Source of the DNA: Rhodomicrobium sp. Az07
GTDB taxonomy: Bacteria; Pseudomonadota; Alphaproteobacteria; Rhizobiales; Rhodomicrobiaceae
NCBI RefSeq assembly: GCF_018619475.1
Contig: NZ_JAHFZG010000006.1
Location: 62,001-126,000, forward strand
DNA: 64,000 nt
Direction of reading: 5' to 3'
How positions within the stretch are numbered: position 1 is the stretch's first letter; every line of letters starts with the position of its first letter. Shown one piece after another: positions 52,790-61,579 of the stretch. A program made the translations under genes and the position numbers. Below the pieces are notes generated by a model. The model had not been told where the DNA came from and ran no database searches. It worked only from the letters and a program-made list of their open reading frames with translations.

Positions 52790-54076
52790 ATGACAAGCGG
52801 CCATCATGTGAAGCACTGCCTGACGGCGGGCAGCATCCTGATTTTCGCCGTGGCAGGCGGCGGCGCGGCGAAAGCGGCCGACGCATTCGGCCTGAGGCCG
52901 CAATCCACATATTTTCTCGGCGCCTCAAATGCGGGCGCTGCCGCCGGCGGAGACGTCAGCTCGGTGATCTGGAACTCGGCCGCGACCACCGTCGCGCCCG
53001 GCCTGAATTCGTCCTCATCCTACACGGCCATAGCGGTCTCGCTGGATGAAACCGCGTATGGCGGCGATCTCGTCGACTACGGATTGCGGACCAACACGGA
53101 TTCGGGAACCACGCGCGCGGCGGCGGCGTCCGTCTACACATACCAGATCAACGATCAGCTTTATGCCGGGCTTGCGATGTACGCGCCGTTCGGCCTCGTG
53201 ACGAAGCCCGACAATTACTGGGCGGCCTCTCCCGTCGCCTCGACGCAGCGCATCTTCTCGGTCGATGTGAATCCGACGCTCGGCTACAAGATCACGCCGA
53301 CGCTCTCCGTCGGCGTGGGCGTGCAGGCGCTCTATTATCAGACGCGGCTGAACTCAGGCCCGCTTGGCCCCTTCGCGGGCACCGCATTCCGTGGCGAAGA
53401 CTGGGGCGTCGGCGGTACGGCCGGCATTCTCTGGGAGGTCGCGCCGGGCACGAGCGTCGGCGTCGGTTATCGCTCGGCGGTGAGCCTCGAACTCGACGGC
53501 AGTTATCGAGGCCCCAACGTTTACACGCGCGCAACGCTCGACCAGACCATGCCGGATCAGGTCACCTGGAGCTTGCGGCATACCGTGCTGCCCGGTTTCG
53601 CTCTCCTCGGTACGGTACAATGGGAGAACTGGAGCCGCATCGACAATCTGGTGGTTGCTTCGGGGCGCGGCACGGAAACAGTCATCAACCTCAACCTGCG
53701 CGATTCCTGGTACTTCGCCATCGGCGCGGAATATCAGTACACCCCGGACGTAACGATTCGCGCCGGTATCGGCTACGATTCATCGCCGGTGACCGATTTC
53801 AACCGCAATCCGGGCCTGCCCGATTCAAACAATCTGCTCCTTTCGCTCGGCGGCTCCTACAACTGGTCGCAGAGCATCCGGCTCGACGCGGCCTACGCTC
53901 ACGCGTTTTTCGACGATGCGCCGTTCTGCGTTGCCGAGGGAGGGGGGACGTCCCATTGCGTCGGCGGCGGACAATCGGTCCTCGTGCGCGGCAGTTCCGA
54001 CAATTCGGCGGACGTGTTCTCCGTCGGTCTCAAATACAGCCTCGTCCCGGCCGTGGAGCTTGAACCCTACAAGTAA
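52790..54076 (+). CDS. FadL/OmpP1-type outer membrane transport protein (copy 1)
   Basis: Outer-membrane beta-barrel for hydrophobic compounds such as long-chain fatty acids. It has 428 residues with signal peptide (LTAGSILIFAVAGGGAAKAA) and the FadL hatch region AFGLRPQSTYFLGASNAGAAAGGDVSSVIWNSAAT, then many barrel strands ending in SVGLKYSLVPAVELEPYK. A Cys pair sits in the loop AFFDDAPFCVAEGGGTSHC. ATG 52790 follows GGGGG. It is 352 bases upstream of a close paralogue. Confidence 0.9.
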   Translation: MTSGHHVKHCLTAGSILIFAVAGGGAAKAADAFGLRPQSTYFLGASNAGAAAGGDVSSVIWNSAATTVAPGLNSSSSYTAIAVSLDETAYGGDLVDYGLRTNTDSGTTRAAAASVYTYQINDQLYAGLAMYAPFGLVTKPDNYWAASPVASTQRIFSVDVNPTLGYKITPTLSVGVGVQALYYQTRLNSGPLGPFAGTAFRGEDWGVGGTAGILWEVAPGTSVGVGYRSAVSLELDGSYRGPNVYTRATLDQTMPDQVTWSLRHTVLPGFALLGTVQWENWSRIDNLVVASGRGTETVINLNLRDSWYFAIGAEYQYTPDVTIRAGIGYDSSPVTDFNRNPGLPDSNNLLLSLGGSYNWSQSIRLDAAYAHAFFDDAPFCVAEGGGTSHCVGGGQSVLVRGSSDNSADVFSVGLKYSLVPAVELEPYK

Positions 54077-54428
54077 CGATTTTACGTCTGGCGCTTGCAA
54101 GCCTGTCGAAAATTGCGTGACAGCCATGCAACAGTGACAGGGCAAAACGCCGAACAAGTGCGCCGTCGAAACTGATGAATTCGTCAGTTTCGACGGGTCG
54201 CAGCAATTGCGTTTTATCCATCGGCGATCACCCAAACCATTATTTTAATTGGTATTGTATTCGACACGCCGCATCCACCGAAGGGCTCTTGCGGCCTGCG
54301 TTCACGCCAGTTCCGGCTTCCCGTTCCGACCGTTCGGCCCATTGCCAGCCTCCGGAATTTGATGATTTAGTTTCCTCACGAGAAAGAAAAGGCGCGGGGC
54401 ATGCGCCGGGCTCGCTTGGGAGGGGACT
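54077..54428. other. Gap between the two FadL genes (352 bp)
   Basis: Contains the long palindrome at 54164-54195 and an AT-rich stretch around 54235-54260 that may carry the promoter of the second copy. No gene seen. Confidence 0.5.
54164..54195. repeat. 32-nt near-perfect palindrome between the FadL genes
   Basis: Arms of 12 bp (CGTCGAAACTGA and its complement) around TGAATTCG, with only a T-G mispair inside, so nearly the whole 32 bases is self-complementary. It is 88 bases past the first FadL stop and has no immediate T-run. It could be a transcript-end structure or an operator. Confidence 0.75.
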
Positions 54429-55781
54429 ATGGGCACATCGAAATTCGTGCGGCTGGCGTGTATCAGCACGGCCGCGTTATTGGCTGGGGCCGCGCTGACG
54501 GACGATGCGAACGCCGGTTCGTTCGCGGTGCGCGAGCAGTCCGCCTATTTCCAGGGCATGTCGTTCGCCGGTTCGGCTGCGGGCGGCGACATCAGCTCGA
54601 TGTTCTGGAACTCGGCCGCGACGGCGACGCTTCCGGGCTTCAACACGTCGACCAACGGAACGATTGCTTTCGGCGACGCGGAACTTACGTCGACGGGGGG
54701 TCGGCTAACCACTACAGGTCTTCCAACCTCGACAAATATCGGCACGGATGCCTTTATTCCCGCGTCTTACGCAACCTACCAAATTAGCGACCGCCTTTAC
54801 GGCGGTATTGCGATGAACGCGCCGTTCGGCTTCATTACTAAACCGGACTCCCTCTGGGCCGGTTCCGCCGTCGGCTCTACATCAAAAATCTTCTCTCTCA
54901 ACCTCAACCCAAACATCGCCTACAAGCTCACTCCAGATCTTACCATCGGTGTCGGCGCCCAAGTCGAATACTTCAAGATCAGGCTCGCGCGGTCTGGTTT
55001 TGGTCCCGGCACCGGTACGTCCAATCGCAGTTACGAAGCCGACGATTGGGGCGTTGGAGCAACCGCTGGCATCCTGTGGCAACCGACATCCAGAACGTCT
55101 ATCGGTCTCGGCTATCGTTCCTCCGTATCGGTTGATGTGGAGGGAACATACAAGCGTGGTGACACTTCGGTTCCCGACGGGCAAGGAGGTGTCCAGAGCA
55201 TCTTGCCTCCCGTGGCTGGAGCTACAGCCACGGGCACGATCCACTTGCCCGATGAAGTGACGTTCTCGGTTCGTCAGGGCCTGTCGGATCGCCTCACCGT
55301 CTTGGGCACCGTGGAATGGCAGAACTGGAGCCGGGTCGGTGTCGTTAACGCAACGGGTTGCGCCGGGGGGACTTGTGAAAGTCTGCACCTGAACTACCGC
55401 GACGGCTGGCTTTATGCGGTCGGCCTCGAATATGCCTACAGCCCGTCGCTTACGGTTCGCACCGGCGTCGCCTATGAAACCTCGCCGATCACGGACGACA
55501 CGCGAAACATTCTGATCCCGGACAGCGACCGCATCCATGTAAGCGCAGGCGCGAGCTACAAATATTCGGACAAGATCACTGTCGACTTGGCCTACTCGCA
55601 TATCTTCTTCGATGAAGGGACTTTCTGCATCGACCCGGGGACCGCGAACACGCATTGCTCCTCGTTCTCAACGCCTAGCGCAGCTCTCAAAGGCACCACG
55701 GACGTCGCGGTCGATGTCGTCTCTGTCGGCCTGAAATACAAATGGAGCGATCCGGTTCCCGCTCTCGAACCCTACAAATAA
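54429..55781 (+). CDS. FadL/OmpP1-type outer membrane transport protein (copy 2)
   Basis: Second FadL-type porin, 450 residues, with signal peptide (CISTAALLAGAALTDDANA) and the same hatch pattern, AVREQSAYFQGMSFAGSAAGGDISSMFWNSAAT. It shares the FFDEGTFCIDPGTANTHC Cys-loop and the exact C-terminal LEPYK with copy 1. Extracellular loops differ in length, for example the GQGGVQSILPPVAGATA loop, so substrate range may have diverged. Its own terminator follows. Confidence 0.9.
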   Translation: MGTSKFVRLACISTAALLAGAALTDDANAGSFAVREQSAYFQGMSFAGSAAGGDISSMFWNSAATATLPGFNTSTNGTIAFGDAELTSTGGRLTTTGLPTSTNIGTDAFIPASYATYQISDRLYGGIAMNAPFGFITKPDSLWAGSAVGSTSKIFSLNLNPNIAYKLTPDLTIGVGAQVEYFKIRLARSGFGPGTGTSNRSYEADDWGVGATAGILWQPTSRTSIGLGYRSSVSVDVEGTYKRGDTSVPDGQGGVQSILPPVAGATATGTIHLPDEVTFSVRQGLSDRLTVLGTVEWQNWSRVGVVNATGCAGGTCESLHLNYRDGWLYAVGLEYAYSPSLTVRTGVAYETSPITDDTRNILIPDSDRIHVSAGASYKYSDKITVDLAYSHIFFDEGTFCIDPGTANTHCSSFSTPSAALKGTTDVAVDVVSVGLKYKWSDPVPALEPYK

Positions 55782-56167
55782 GCTGAACCGGACCGCGACA
55801 AAGGGGGTCAGCGCAAGCTGGCCCTTTTTGCGTTCCGGCGGCTGCGTTACGCGTGGGCGCGGTGGAGACGCAAGGTCGCGGGGCGCGGCTTGACGGCCTG
55901 CGCGATCCCGAAGAGGCTTGTCGCGCCAGCCGCCAGCAGATCGATCACCGCTCATCGCGCGCGCGGCTTTCGCGCACTCAGCCGCAAAGCTCCGCGCCGC
56001 GCGCCCGCCCCACCTCCGCGCGCCAGCAAATCCCGAGAATCCCGGCGGCGTGTATTTTTCGTCGTAAGCTTCACCGGCGCCCGGTTCATCTGCCGTTAAC
56101 GCGCTTAAAATAATCGTCTTTCCTATCCGGGGTGGATCGATGCGTTTCGACGCGATATAAGACGAGC
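55782..56167. other. Gap between FadL copy 2 and the LpxH-like gene (386 bp)
   Basis: Holds the terminator at 55801-55826. The rest, GC-rich from about 55840 to 56100, has short overlapping open frames on both strands with Arg/Ala-rich translations that look like noise. Confidence 0.5.
55801..55829 (+). terminator. Rho-independent terminator of FadL copy 2
   Basis: AAGGGGGTCAGC-GCAA-GCTGGCCCTTTTT: about 12 bp stem with G-T wobbles, GCAA loop and a T5 run, 20 bases past the stop. Confidence 0.85.
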
Positions 56168-56950
56168 GTGAGATACCGCGCCATCTTTCTCTCGGACATG
56201 CACCTCGCCGCGCGAGCATGCCGCTCCGAGGACTTATTGAGTTTCTTGAAGTCCCACGACGCCGCCGTGATCTTCCTCGTAGGGGATGTGATCGATTTCT
56301 GGCGGCTTCGGCGGGGACCGAGTTGGCGCGCCTCGCAGACAGAGGTCATCCAGCAGTTGCTGGCCAAGGCGCAGGCCGGGACACGCCTCGTCTATATTCC
56401 CGGCAATCACGACGAAGAGCTGCGCATTCTCGCTGGCACCACGCTTGGCCCGCTCGAGGTGCGCCTGCGCGCGATTCACGACACGGCGGACGGCCGCCGC
56501 TTTCTGGTCGTGCATGGGGACGAGTTCGACGATGTCGTGAACAAGGCGCGTTGGCTTGCCGTGCTGGGCGACATCGCCTACGACGTGGCATCGGCTGTGA
56601 ATGTCGGGGTCAACGTCGTGCGCCGCGCGCTGGGCATGTCCTACTGGTCGCTGTCGGCGTGGCTGAAATACCGAGCGAAGCGCATTTTCAACGGCAGCAA
56701 ATTCGAAGGCCTGCTCACGGCGGAAGCCCGGCGCGTCGGCGCCACCGGCGTGATCTGCGGCCACATCCATCATGCCTGCGTGCGCATCATCGATGGCGTG
56801 CAGTACGTGAACACCGGCGACTGGGTGGACAGCGGAACCGCCGTCGTGGAGCATTTCGACGGGCGGCTCGAAATCGTCCGCTGGACGGATCAACTCCGCG
56901 CGGTCCAGTCGAAGCCGTCCAAGACGCCGGTCGCACCCGTGACCTCGTAA
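56168..56950 (+). CDS. UDP-2,3-diacylglucosamine diphosphatase family (LpxH-like) phosphoesterase
   Basis: A 260-residue calcineurin-like metallophosphoesterase: FLSDMHLAARA (DxH), FLVGDVIDFW (GDxxD), IPGNHDEEL (GNHD), VVHGDEFDDVV and CGHIHHACVRIIDGVQYVNTGDWVDSGTAVVEH. Proteins of this form hydrolyse UDP-diacylglucosamine in lipid A synthesis. GTG 56168 is preferred because it directly precedes RYRAIFLSD; GTG 56132 would add 12 residues. Its stop overlaps the ATG of the glycosyltransferase (TAATG), so they form an operon. Confidence 0.85.
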   Translation: MRYRAIFLSDMHLAARACRSEDLLSFLKSHDAAVIFLVGDVIDFWRLRRGPSWRASQTEVIQQLLAKAQAGTRLVYIPGNHDEELRILAGTTLGPLEVRLRAIHDTADGRRFLVVHGDEFDDVVNKARWLAVLGDIAYDVASAVNVGVNVVRRALGMSYWSLSAWLKYRAKRIFNGSKFEGLLTAEARRVGATGVICGHIHHACVRIIDGVQYVNTGDWVDSGTAVVEHFDGRLEIVRWTDQLRAVQSKPSKTPVAPVTS

Positions 56951-57999
56951 TGCGCATCCTGCTCGCGACAGACGCCTGGAAACCTCAGGTCAACGGCGTC
57001 GTAAACACTTATCTGAACCTGGACCGGGAAGCCGCCGCCGAAGGCTTCGACCTGTCGTTTCTCACGCCCGAGGGCTTCCGCACCCTCCCGCTGCCGACCT
57101 ACGACGAGATCCGCCTCGCGCTCATCCGGCCGAGCGATGTCGCCGAGCGCGTGGACTATACGCGGCCCGATTTCATCCATATCGCCACCGAAGGGCCCAT
57201 CGGCCTTGCAACGCGCGCCTTCTGCCTCAAGACGGGCAGGCCTTTCACGACGAGCTACCACACACGCTTCCCCGAATATGTGGCTGCGCGCACGCCAGTG
57301 CCCGTATCCTGGGGCTACGGCTTCGAGCGCTGGTTCCATAATGCCGGCGTGGGCGTGATGGCGGCCTCGCTGTCGCTTTGTCAGGAACTTGCGGAGCGCG
57401 GCATCCGCCGCGTACACCTCTGGTCGCGCGGCGTGGATCTCGACCTGTTCCGGCCGCGCGCCGTGGATCGCTTTCCCGATCTGCCGCGGCCGATCTTTCT
57501 TTACGCAGGCCGCGTGGCGGTCGAAAAGAACCTCGATGCCTTTCTCGGTCTCGACCTGCCGGGAACGAAAGTCATCGTCGGCAAAGGCCCGCAGCTTGAA
57601 GATCTGCGCAACCGCTATCCCGACGCGGTGTTCACCGGCGCAAAGTTCGGCGACGACCTCGCCGAGCACTACGCAAGCGCCGACGCGTTCGTTTTCCCGA
57701 GCCTAACCGACACGTTCGGTAATGTGCTCCTCGAAGCGATGGCATGCAATGTCCCGGTTGCGGCCTTCAACGTCACCGGCCCGAAAGACGTTGTCGATAA
57801 CGGCCGCGTCGGTATCATCGGCGACGATCTTCGCGCAGCGGCACTCGGCGCGCTCCAACTCGACCGAAGCGCCTGCCGCGCCTATGCCGAGCGCTTCAGC
57901 TGGGCCGCATGCGCTCGCCGCTTCCGCGACATCATCGTCGAGGTCAACTGCCCGAAACCCGAAGCCTCGCGAATCGGTACCGAAAATTGCTCGAATTGA
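56950..57999 (+). CDS. GT4-family glycosyltransferase
   Basis: A 349-residue GT-B glycosyltransferase, probably using a nucleotide sugar to decorate a lipid or envelope glycan. The N-terminus ILLATDAWKPQVNGVVNTYLNL and the C-terminal ADAFVFPSLTDTFGNVLLEAMACNVPVAAFN (the E-x7-E type donor site) are classic, with HLWSRGVDLDLF and YAGRVAVEKNLDAFL between. It resembles alpha-mannosyl or diacylglycerol glycosyltransferases of this group. Overlap with the LpxH-like gene suggests a shared envelope role. Confidence 0.85.
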   Translation: MRILLATDAWKPQVNGVVNTYLNLDREAAAEGFDLSFLTPEGFRTLPLPTYDEIRLALIRPSDVAERVDYTRPDFIHIATEGPIGLATRAFCLKTGRPFTTSYHTRFPEYVAARTPVPVSWGYGFERWFHNAGVGVMAASLSLCQELAERGIRRVHLWSRGVDLDLFRPRAVDRFPDLPRPIFLYAGRVAVEKNLDAFLGLDLPGTKVIVGKGPQLEDLRNRYPDAVFTGAKFGDDLAEHYASADAFVFPSLTDTFGNVLLEAMACNVPVAAFNVTGPKDVVDNGRVGIIGDDLRAAALGALQLDRSACRAYAERFSWAACARRFRDIIVEVNCPKPEASRIGTENCSN

Positions 58000-58036
58000 G
58001 CTATGATCCAGGCAAAACCAGATGCGGGACGCCTCC

Positions 58037-59041
58037 ATGCAGACGCCGACGATTGACGACATTGTTGACGCGGACAAACGGATCCGGCCTTTCGCCGTCG
58101 AAACGCCGCTTCTCGAATACGGCACGCTGAACGAAAAGCTCGGCGGGCGCATCCTTTGCAAGGTTGAGGCGCTTCAGCGCACCGGAAGTTTCAAGTTTCG
58201 CGGCGCATATAACCGCGTGTCGCGCGTCGACCGGCAAGCGTTCCCCGGCGGCGTGGTGGCCTGCTCGTCGGGCAACCATGCGCAAGGCGTGGCCGAAGCC
58301 GCGCGGCTCTGCGAAATCGACGCCGCCATCGTGATGCCGTCCGACGCGCCGCAGATCAAGATCGCGCGCACGAGCGCCAGCGGTGCGGACATCGTCTTTT
58401 ACAACCGCGACACCGAAGACCGCGAGGCCATCGCGCGCGATCTCTGCCAGAAACTGAATGCGGATTTCATCGCACCGTTCAACGATCCTTACGTGATCGC
58501 GGGGCAAGGCACGGTGGGGCTTGAGCTTGCGCGGCAGACGGAAGCGGCGGGGGCAATGCTTGACGCGGTGCTCGCACCCGCAAGCGGAGGCGGCCTTATC
58601 GCGGGCGTGGCGCTCGCCTTGAAGGACCGCGTGCCCGAGGCGGAGATCCATTCCGTGGAGCCGAAGGGCTTCGACGATTATGCGCGCTCGCTTGCGGCAG
58701 GCAAGCGCGTGCGAAACGAACCCGGCGCGAAGTCCATCTGCGACGCGCTGCTCATGCCCGAACCCGGCGAACTCACATTCGCGCTGAACAGGGATCGGCT
58801 CGCGGGCGGCCTCGTCGTCAGCGACGCGGGCGTTCGCCAAGCTGTGGCCTACGCCTGGCGAGACCTGAAGCTCGTGCTGGAGCCGGGCGGCGCCGTTGCT
58901 CTCGCCGCCATCCTCTCCGGCGCTCTCGACGTGGAGGGCCGGACTGTGGCCATCGTGCTGTCCGGCGGGAACGTGGATCCGCATCTGTTCGCCGAGATCA
59001 TCGCCGATAACAAAGAATTGGCCACGTCGCGCCATGAATAG
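58037..59041 (+). CDS. Threonine/serine dehydratase (PLP-dependent)
   Basis: A 334-residue fold-type II PLP enzyme with LQRTGSFKFRGAYNRV (PLP lysine), SSGNHAQGVAEAARL (phosphate-binding) and APASGGGLIAGVALAL. It lacks the C-terminal regulatory ACT domain of biosynthetic IlvA, so it is the short catabolic type (threonine or serine to 2-oxo acid). Serine racemase activity cannot be excluded. ATG 58037 is preferred, ATG 58022 is an alternative. Confidence 0.87.
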   Translation: MQTPTIDDIVDADKRIRPFAVETPLLEYGTLNEKLGGRILCKVEALQRTGSFKFRGAYNRVSRVDRQAFPGGVVACSSGNHAQGVAEAARLCEIDAAIVMPSDAPQIKIARTSASGADIVFYNRDTEDREAIARDLCQKLNADFIAPFNDPYVIAGQGTVGLELARQTEAAGAMLDAVLAPASGGGLIAGVALALKDRVPEAEIHSVEPKGFDDYARSLAAGKRVRNEPGAKSICDALLMPEPGELTFALNRDRLAGGLVVSDAGVRQAVAYAWRDLKLVLEPGGAVALAAILSGALDVEGRTVAIVLSGGNVDPHLFAEIIADNKELATSRHE

Positions 59042-59068
59042 GTAAAAGAGCGGCTGTATCATCGCCGC

Positions 59069-59986
59069 ATGATCACACGCCGCAGCTTTCTCACCCTTGG
59101 CGCCGCGACTGTCGGCTCGGGCCTCATCGGTGCGACGAACGCGTTCGCCATGGAGCCGCGTTATCGGCTTGCCGTAACCGGCTGGGATGTCGAGCACGCG
59201 GCCTGGCCCACTTCGGCGCCGCCGCTGCGCATCGGTGTGATGACGGATATCCATGCCGTCGAGCCGTGGATGCCCGCTCGGCGCGTCGGCGACATAGCCG
59301 CCCGGCTTACCGCGCTGAAGCCGGATATGATCGTGCTGCTCGGCGATTATGTAAACGCGCTGCGCCCGCGCTTCGTGTCGCGGCCGGTTCCGGTCAGGGA
59401 ATGGGTTGCGGCGCTTGCGGAGCTTTCCGCCCCGCTTGGCGTGCATGCCGTGCTCGGAAACCACGACTGGCTCTCCGGCGAGGCGCCTGCGATCCGGCGG
59501 GCCTTCGAAAGGGCGGGGATCGGCGTTCTCGAAAATCGCGCGGTGAGGCTATCGCATCGCGGCTCGCGGTTCTGGCTGGCCGGGGTCATCGATCAGATGG
59601 TCTCGCCGACATGCGGTATCCGCGACCTCGAAACCGCGCTCGATGCCGTGACGGGCGACGATCCGCTCATCCTGTTGACGCATGAGCCGGACATTTTTCA
59701 CGTAACGCCGAAGCGCGTCGCGCTGACGCTCGCCGGACACACGCACGGCGGACAGGTCTACATCCCGTTCATCGGTCGCCCCGGCCTGCCACGGCAATAC
59801 AGCGGCGCCAACGCGGATTTCGCCTACGGCCATATCGAGCGGGACGGCCGCCACATGGTGGTGTCAAGCGGCCTCGGCCTCTCCGGGCTGCCGGTGCGTT
59901 TCCTCGTGCCGCCGGAAATCGTGATGATCACCCTACGCGGCGCGGGAACTTTCGGCGTCAAACTTCCTTTAACAACCGAAGCGTAA
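59069..59986 (+). CDS. Tat-exported metallophosphoesterase (YaeI-like)
   Basis: A 305-residue calcineurin-like phosphoesterase with a twin-arginine signal (TRRSFLTLGAATVGSGLIG) and cleavage near AFAMEP. Metal motifs: MTDIHAVE, LLGDYV, VLGNHDWLSGEA, THEPDIF and LAGHTHGGQVYIPFIG. Similar proteins hydrolyse phosphodiesters in the periplasm; the substrate is unknown. It starts 27 bases after the dehydratase. Confidence 0.88.
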   Translation: MITRRSFLTLGAATVGSGLIGATNAFAMEPRYRLAVTGWDVEHAAWPTSAPPLRIGVMTDIHAVEPWMPARRVGDIAARLTALKPDMIVLLGDYVNALRPRFVSRPVPVREWVAALAELSAPLGVHAVLGNHDWLSGEAPAIRRAFERAGIGVLENRAVRLSHRGSRFWLAGVIDQMVSPTCGIRDLETALDAVTGDDPLILLTHEPDIFHVTPKRVALTLAGHTHGGQVYIPFIGRPGLPRQYSGANADFAYGHIERDGRHMVVSSGLGLSGLPVRFLVPPEIVMITLRGAGTFGVKLPLTTEA

Positions 59987-60134
59987 ACTCTGGCATTAAG
60001 GCAAGATGCGCGTTCCGGCTGGACATGCATCGAAGCGCTTTGAAGCAAGGCGAGGCAGGCCTCTCTGCTTCAATCCAAGGCGAAGCAGCTTATGCTGTTT
60101 CGTCGGCACTTATCCGGTTGTGGGGCATTTCTCT

Positions 60135-60554
60135 ATGGGCAAGGTTTCCGTTGCCGTTGCGAGCATCGTTGCTTGCGGCGTATCCTTTTCTGCTGCGCTG
60201 GCCGATGTGGAAGTCCGCATCAGCAAGTCGCGTCAGATGATGTATGTCTATGTCGACGGCGAACATTACTACTCATGGCCCGTCTCGACCGCGCGCGGCG
60301 GCTACAACACGCCGAACGGCGTCTATCGCCCGCAGCGTCTTGCCGTCTTCCATCGGTCTAGCAAGTACAACAATTCGCCGATGCCCTATTCGATCTTCTT
60401 CCACGGCGGATACGCGATCCACGGCTCCTACGACATCCGAAACCTCGGACGCCCCGCCTCGCATGGCTGCGTCCGTCTCCACCCGGAGGACGCGCGCGAA
60501 CTTTTCGGCCTCGTCAGCGACAGCGATTACACGCGCATCGTCGTGGCGTATTAG
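60135..60554 (+). CDS. L,D-transpeptidase (YkuD) family, secreted
   Basis: A 139-residue protein with a signal peptide (VAVASIVACGVSFSAALA) and a single catalytic domain: VRISKSRQMMYVYVDG, HGGYAIHGSYDIRNLGRPASHGCVRL with catalytic Cys112. Such enzymes form 3-3 cross-links in peptidoglycan or attach proteins to it. It is short, with no LysM or PG-binding domain. ATG 60135 gives the signal peptide; the upstream frame from 60006 does not. Confidence 0.9.
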   Translation: MGKVSVAVASIVACGVSFSAALADVEVRISKSRQMMYVYVDGEHYYSWPVSTARGGYNTPNGVYRPQRLAVFHRSSKYNNSPMPYSIFFHGGYAIHGSYDIRNLGRPASHGCVRLHPEDARELFGLVSDSDYTRIVVAY

Positions 60555-60889
60555 GAGCGTTTCCACGTTTACTGCGGAGCGCCGATTTTGATTTACGGCA
60601 TGACGCTATAGCGCACAATTCAGCCATCAAGGCGCAGAAGTCCCGTCCTACACGCAAAACACCTAATAACAGTACTTACGAATGACAGAAAAATAGAACT
60701 TCATTGTCTACGGCGAAGTGTTATCACGGCGTAAATCCTATCAGAAGAGGTCGTTTATGTGGCGCGCACAAGTTGCATGCCGCCGCCACACTTCCGTGGG
60801 CGCGGCTCCAATGTGAACATATTGTGTCGTATTCTAGCCAAAGATTTCAGGTAAGCAGACAGCCTCTCAAGAATACAGGGAAATTGGAC
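60555..60889. other. Gap between the L,D-transpeptidase and the secreted Gly-rich gene (335 bp)
   Basis: AT-richer than flanking genes, with open frames but no conserved product. It probably carries the promoter of the downstream gene. No RNA gene or repeat recognised. Confidence 0.45.
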
Positions 60890-61333
60890 ATGAGATTTTT
60901 ATCGGCCGCTCGCGCCGTGGTGATTGCGCTTGCCGCCTTCGTCGGCACGGCCTCAACGAGCTACGCAGACAGCGGAGCGGTAACGCTTACAATCTACAAG
61001 GCCGGCTGGATCATCGGTGGCTCCGGTGGCAGCGGCTCACTCACCTTTCAGGGCAGGCGCTATGCGCTCTCAACCGGAGGGCTGGATTACGGCCTCGTTT
61101 TCGGCGGTTCGAAGACCGTGCTGCATGGAAGGGTGAGAAACATCCGTTCGCCGCGGGATGTCGAGGGCGTCTATGGCGCAGCGGGCGCGGGGCTTGCGGT
61201 CGGTCGTGGCGCACGCGCGATCGTGTTGACCAACCAGAAAGGCGCGGTGCTGGAACTCAACGGCAGGCAGGTCGGGTTGCTGGCTAACTTGGACTTGAGC
61301 GGCCTTGCCATTACGATAGACAGACGAAGATAA
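60890..61333 (+). CDS. Secreted Gly-rich beta protein, unknown function
   Basis: A 147-residue protein with signal peptide (AARAVVIALAAFVGTASTSYA) and a mature part of regular short strands and glycines: GSGGSGSLTFQGRRYALSTGGLDYGLVFGGSKTVLHGRV and GVYGAAGAGLAVGRGARAIVLTNQKGAVLELNGRQ. Similar exported proteins occur widely in alphaproteobacteria without known function. ATG 60890 was chosen because it begins the signal peptide. Confidence 0.75.
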   Translation: MRFLSAARAVVIALAAFVGTASTSYADSGAVTLTIYKAGWIIGGSGGSGSLTFQGRRYALSTGGLDYGLVFGGSKTVLHGRVRNIRSPRDVEGVYGAAGAGLAVGRGARAIVLTNQKGAVLELNGRQVGLLANLDLSGLAITIDRRR

Positions 61334-61579
61334 GGGAAACGGCGCGCGCACTCCCCGCTTGGGAGTTCCGCGCCTCTTCCAATCAGCAGACTGCCGTTCT
61401 CAAGATCTGCGGCGCGTGGCACGCATCCGCCCCGTTGAGGACAACGAAAGACTGCGCTTTCGATCGCGCCATCATGCTGGATAATGAGACGGTCGAGCGA
61501 GATTGCCGGAACTTCCCAAAAGCGTAGCATTCTCCTCTATCGACTTGTTCCGTCGTCAGATTGAGAGCTGCGAATCTCA

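Noticed and set aside
55853-56113. Plus-strand gene in the gap after FadL copy 2
   Set aside because: Arg/Ala/Pro-rich translation in every frame of this GC-rich stretch, no ribosome-binding site and no motif.
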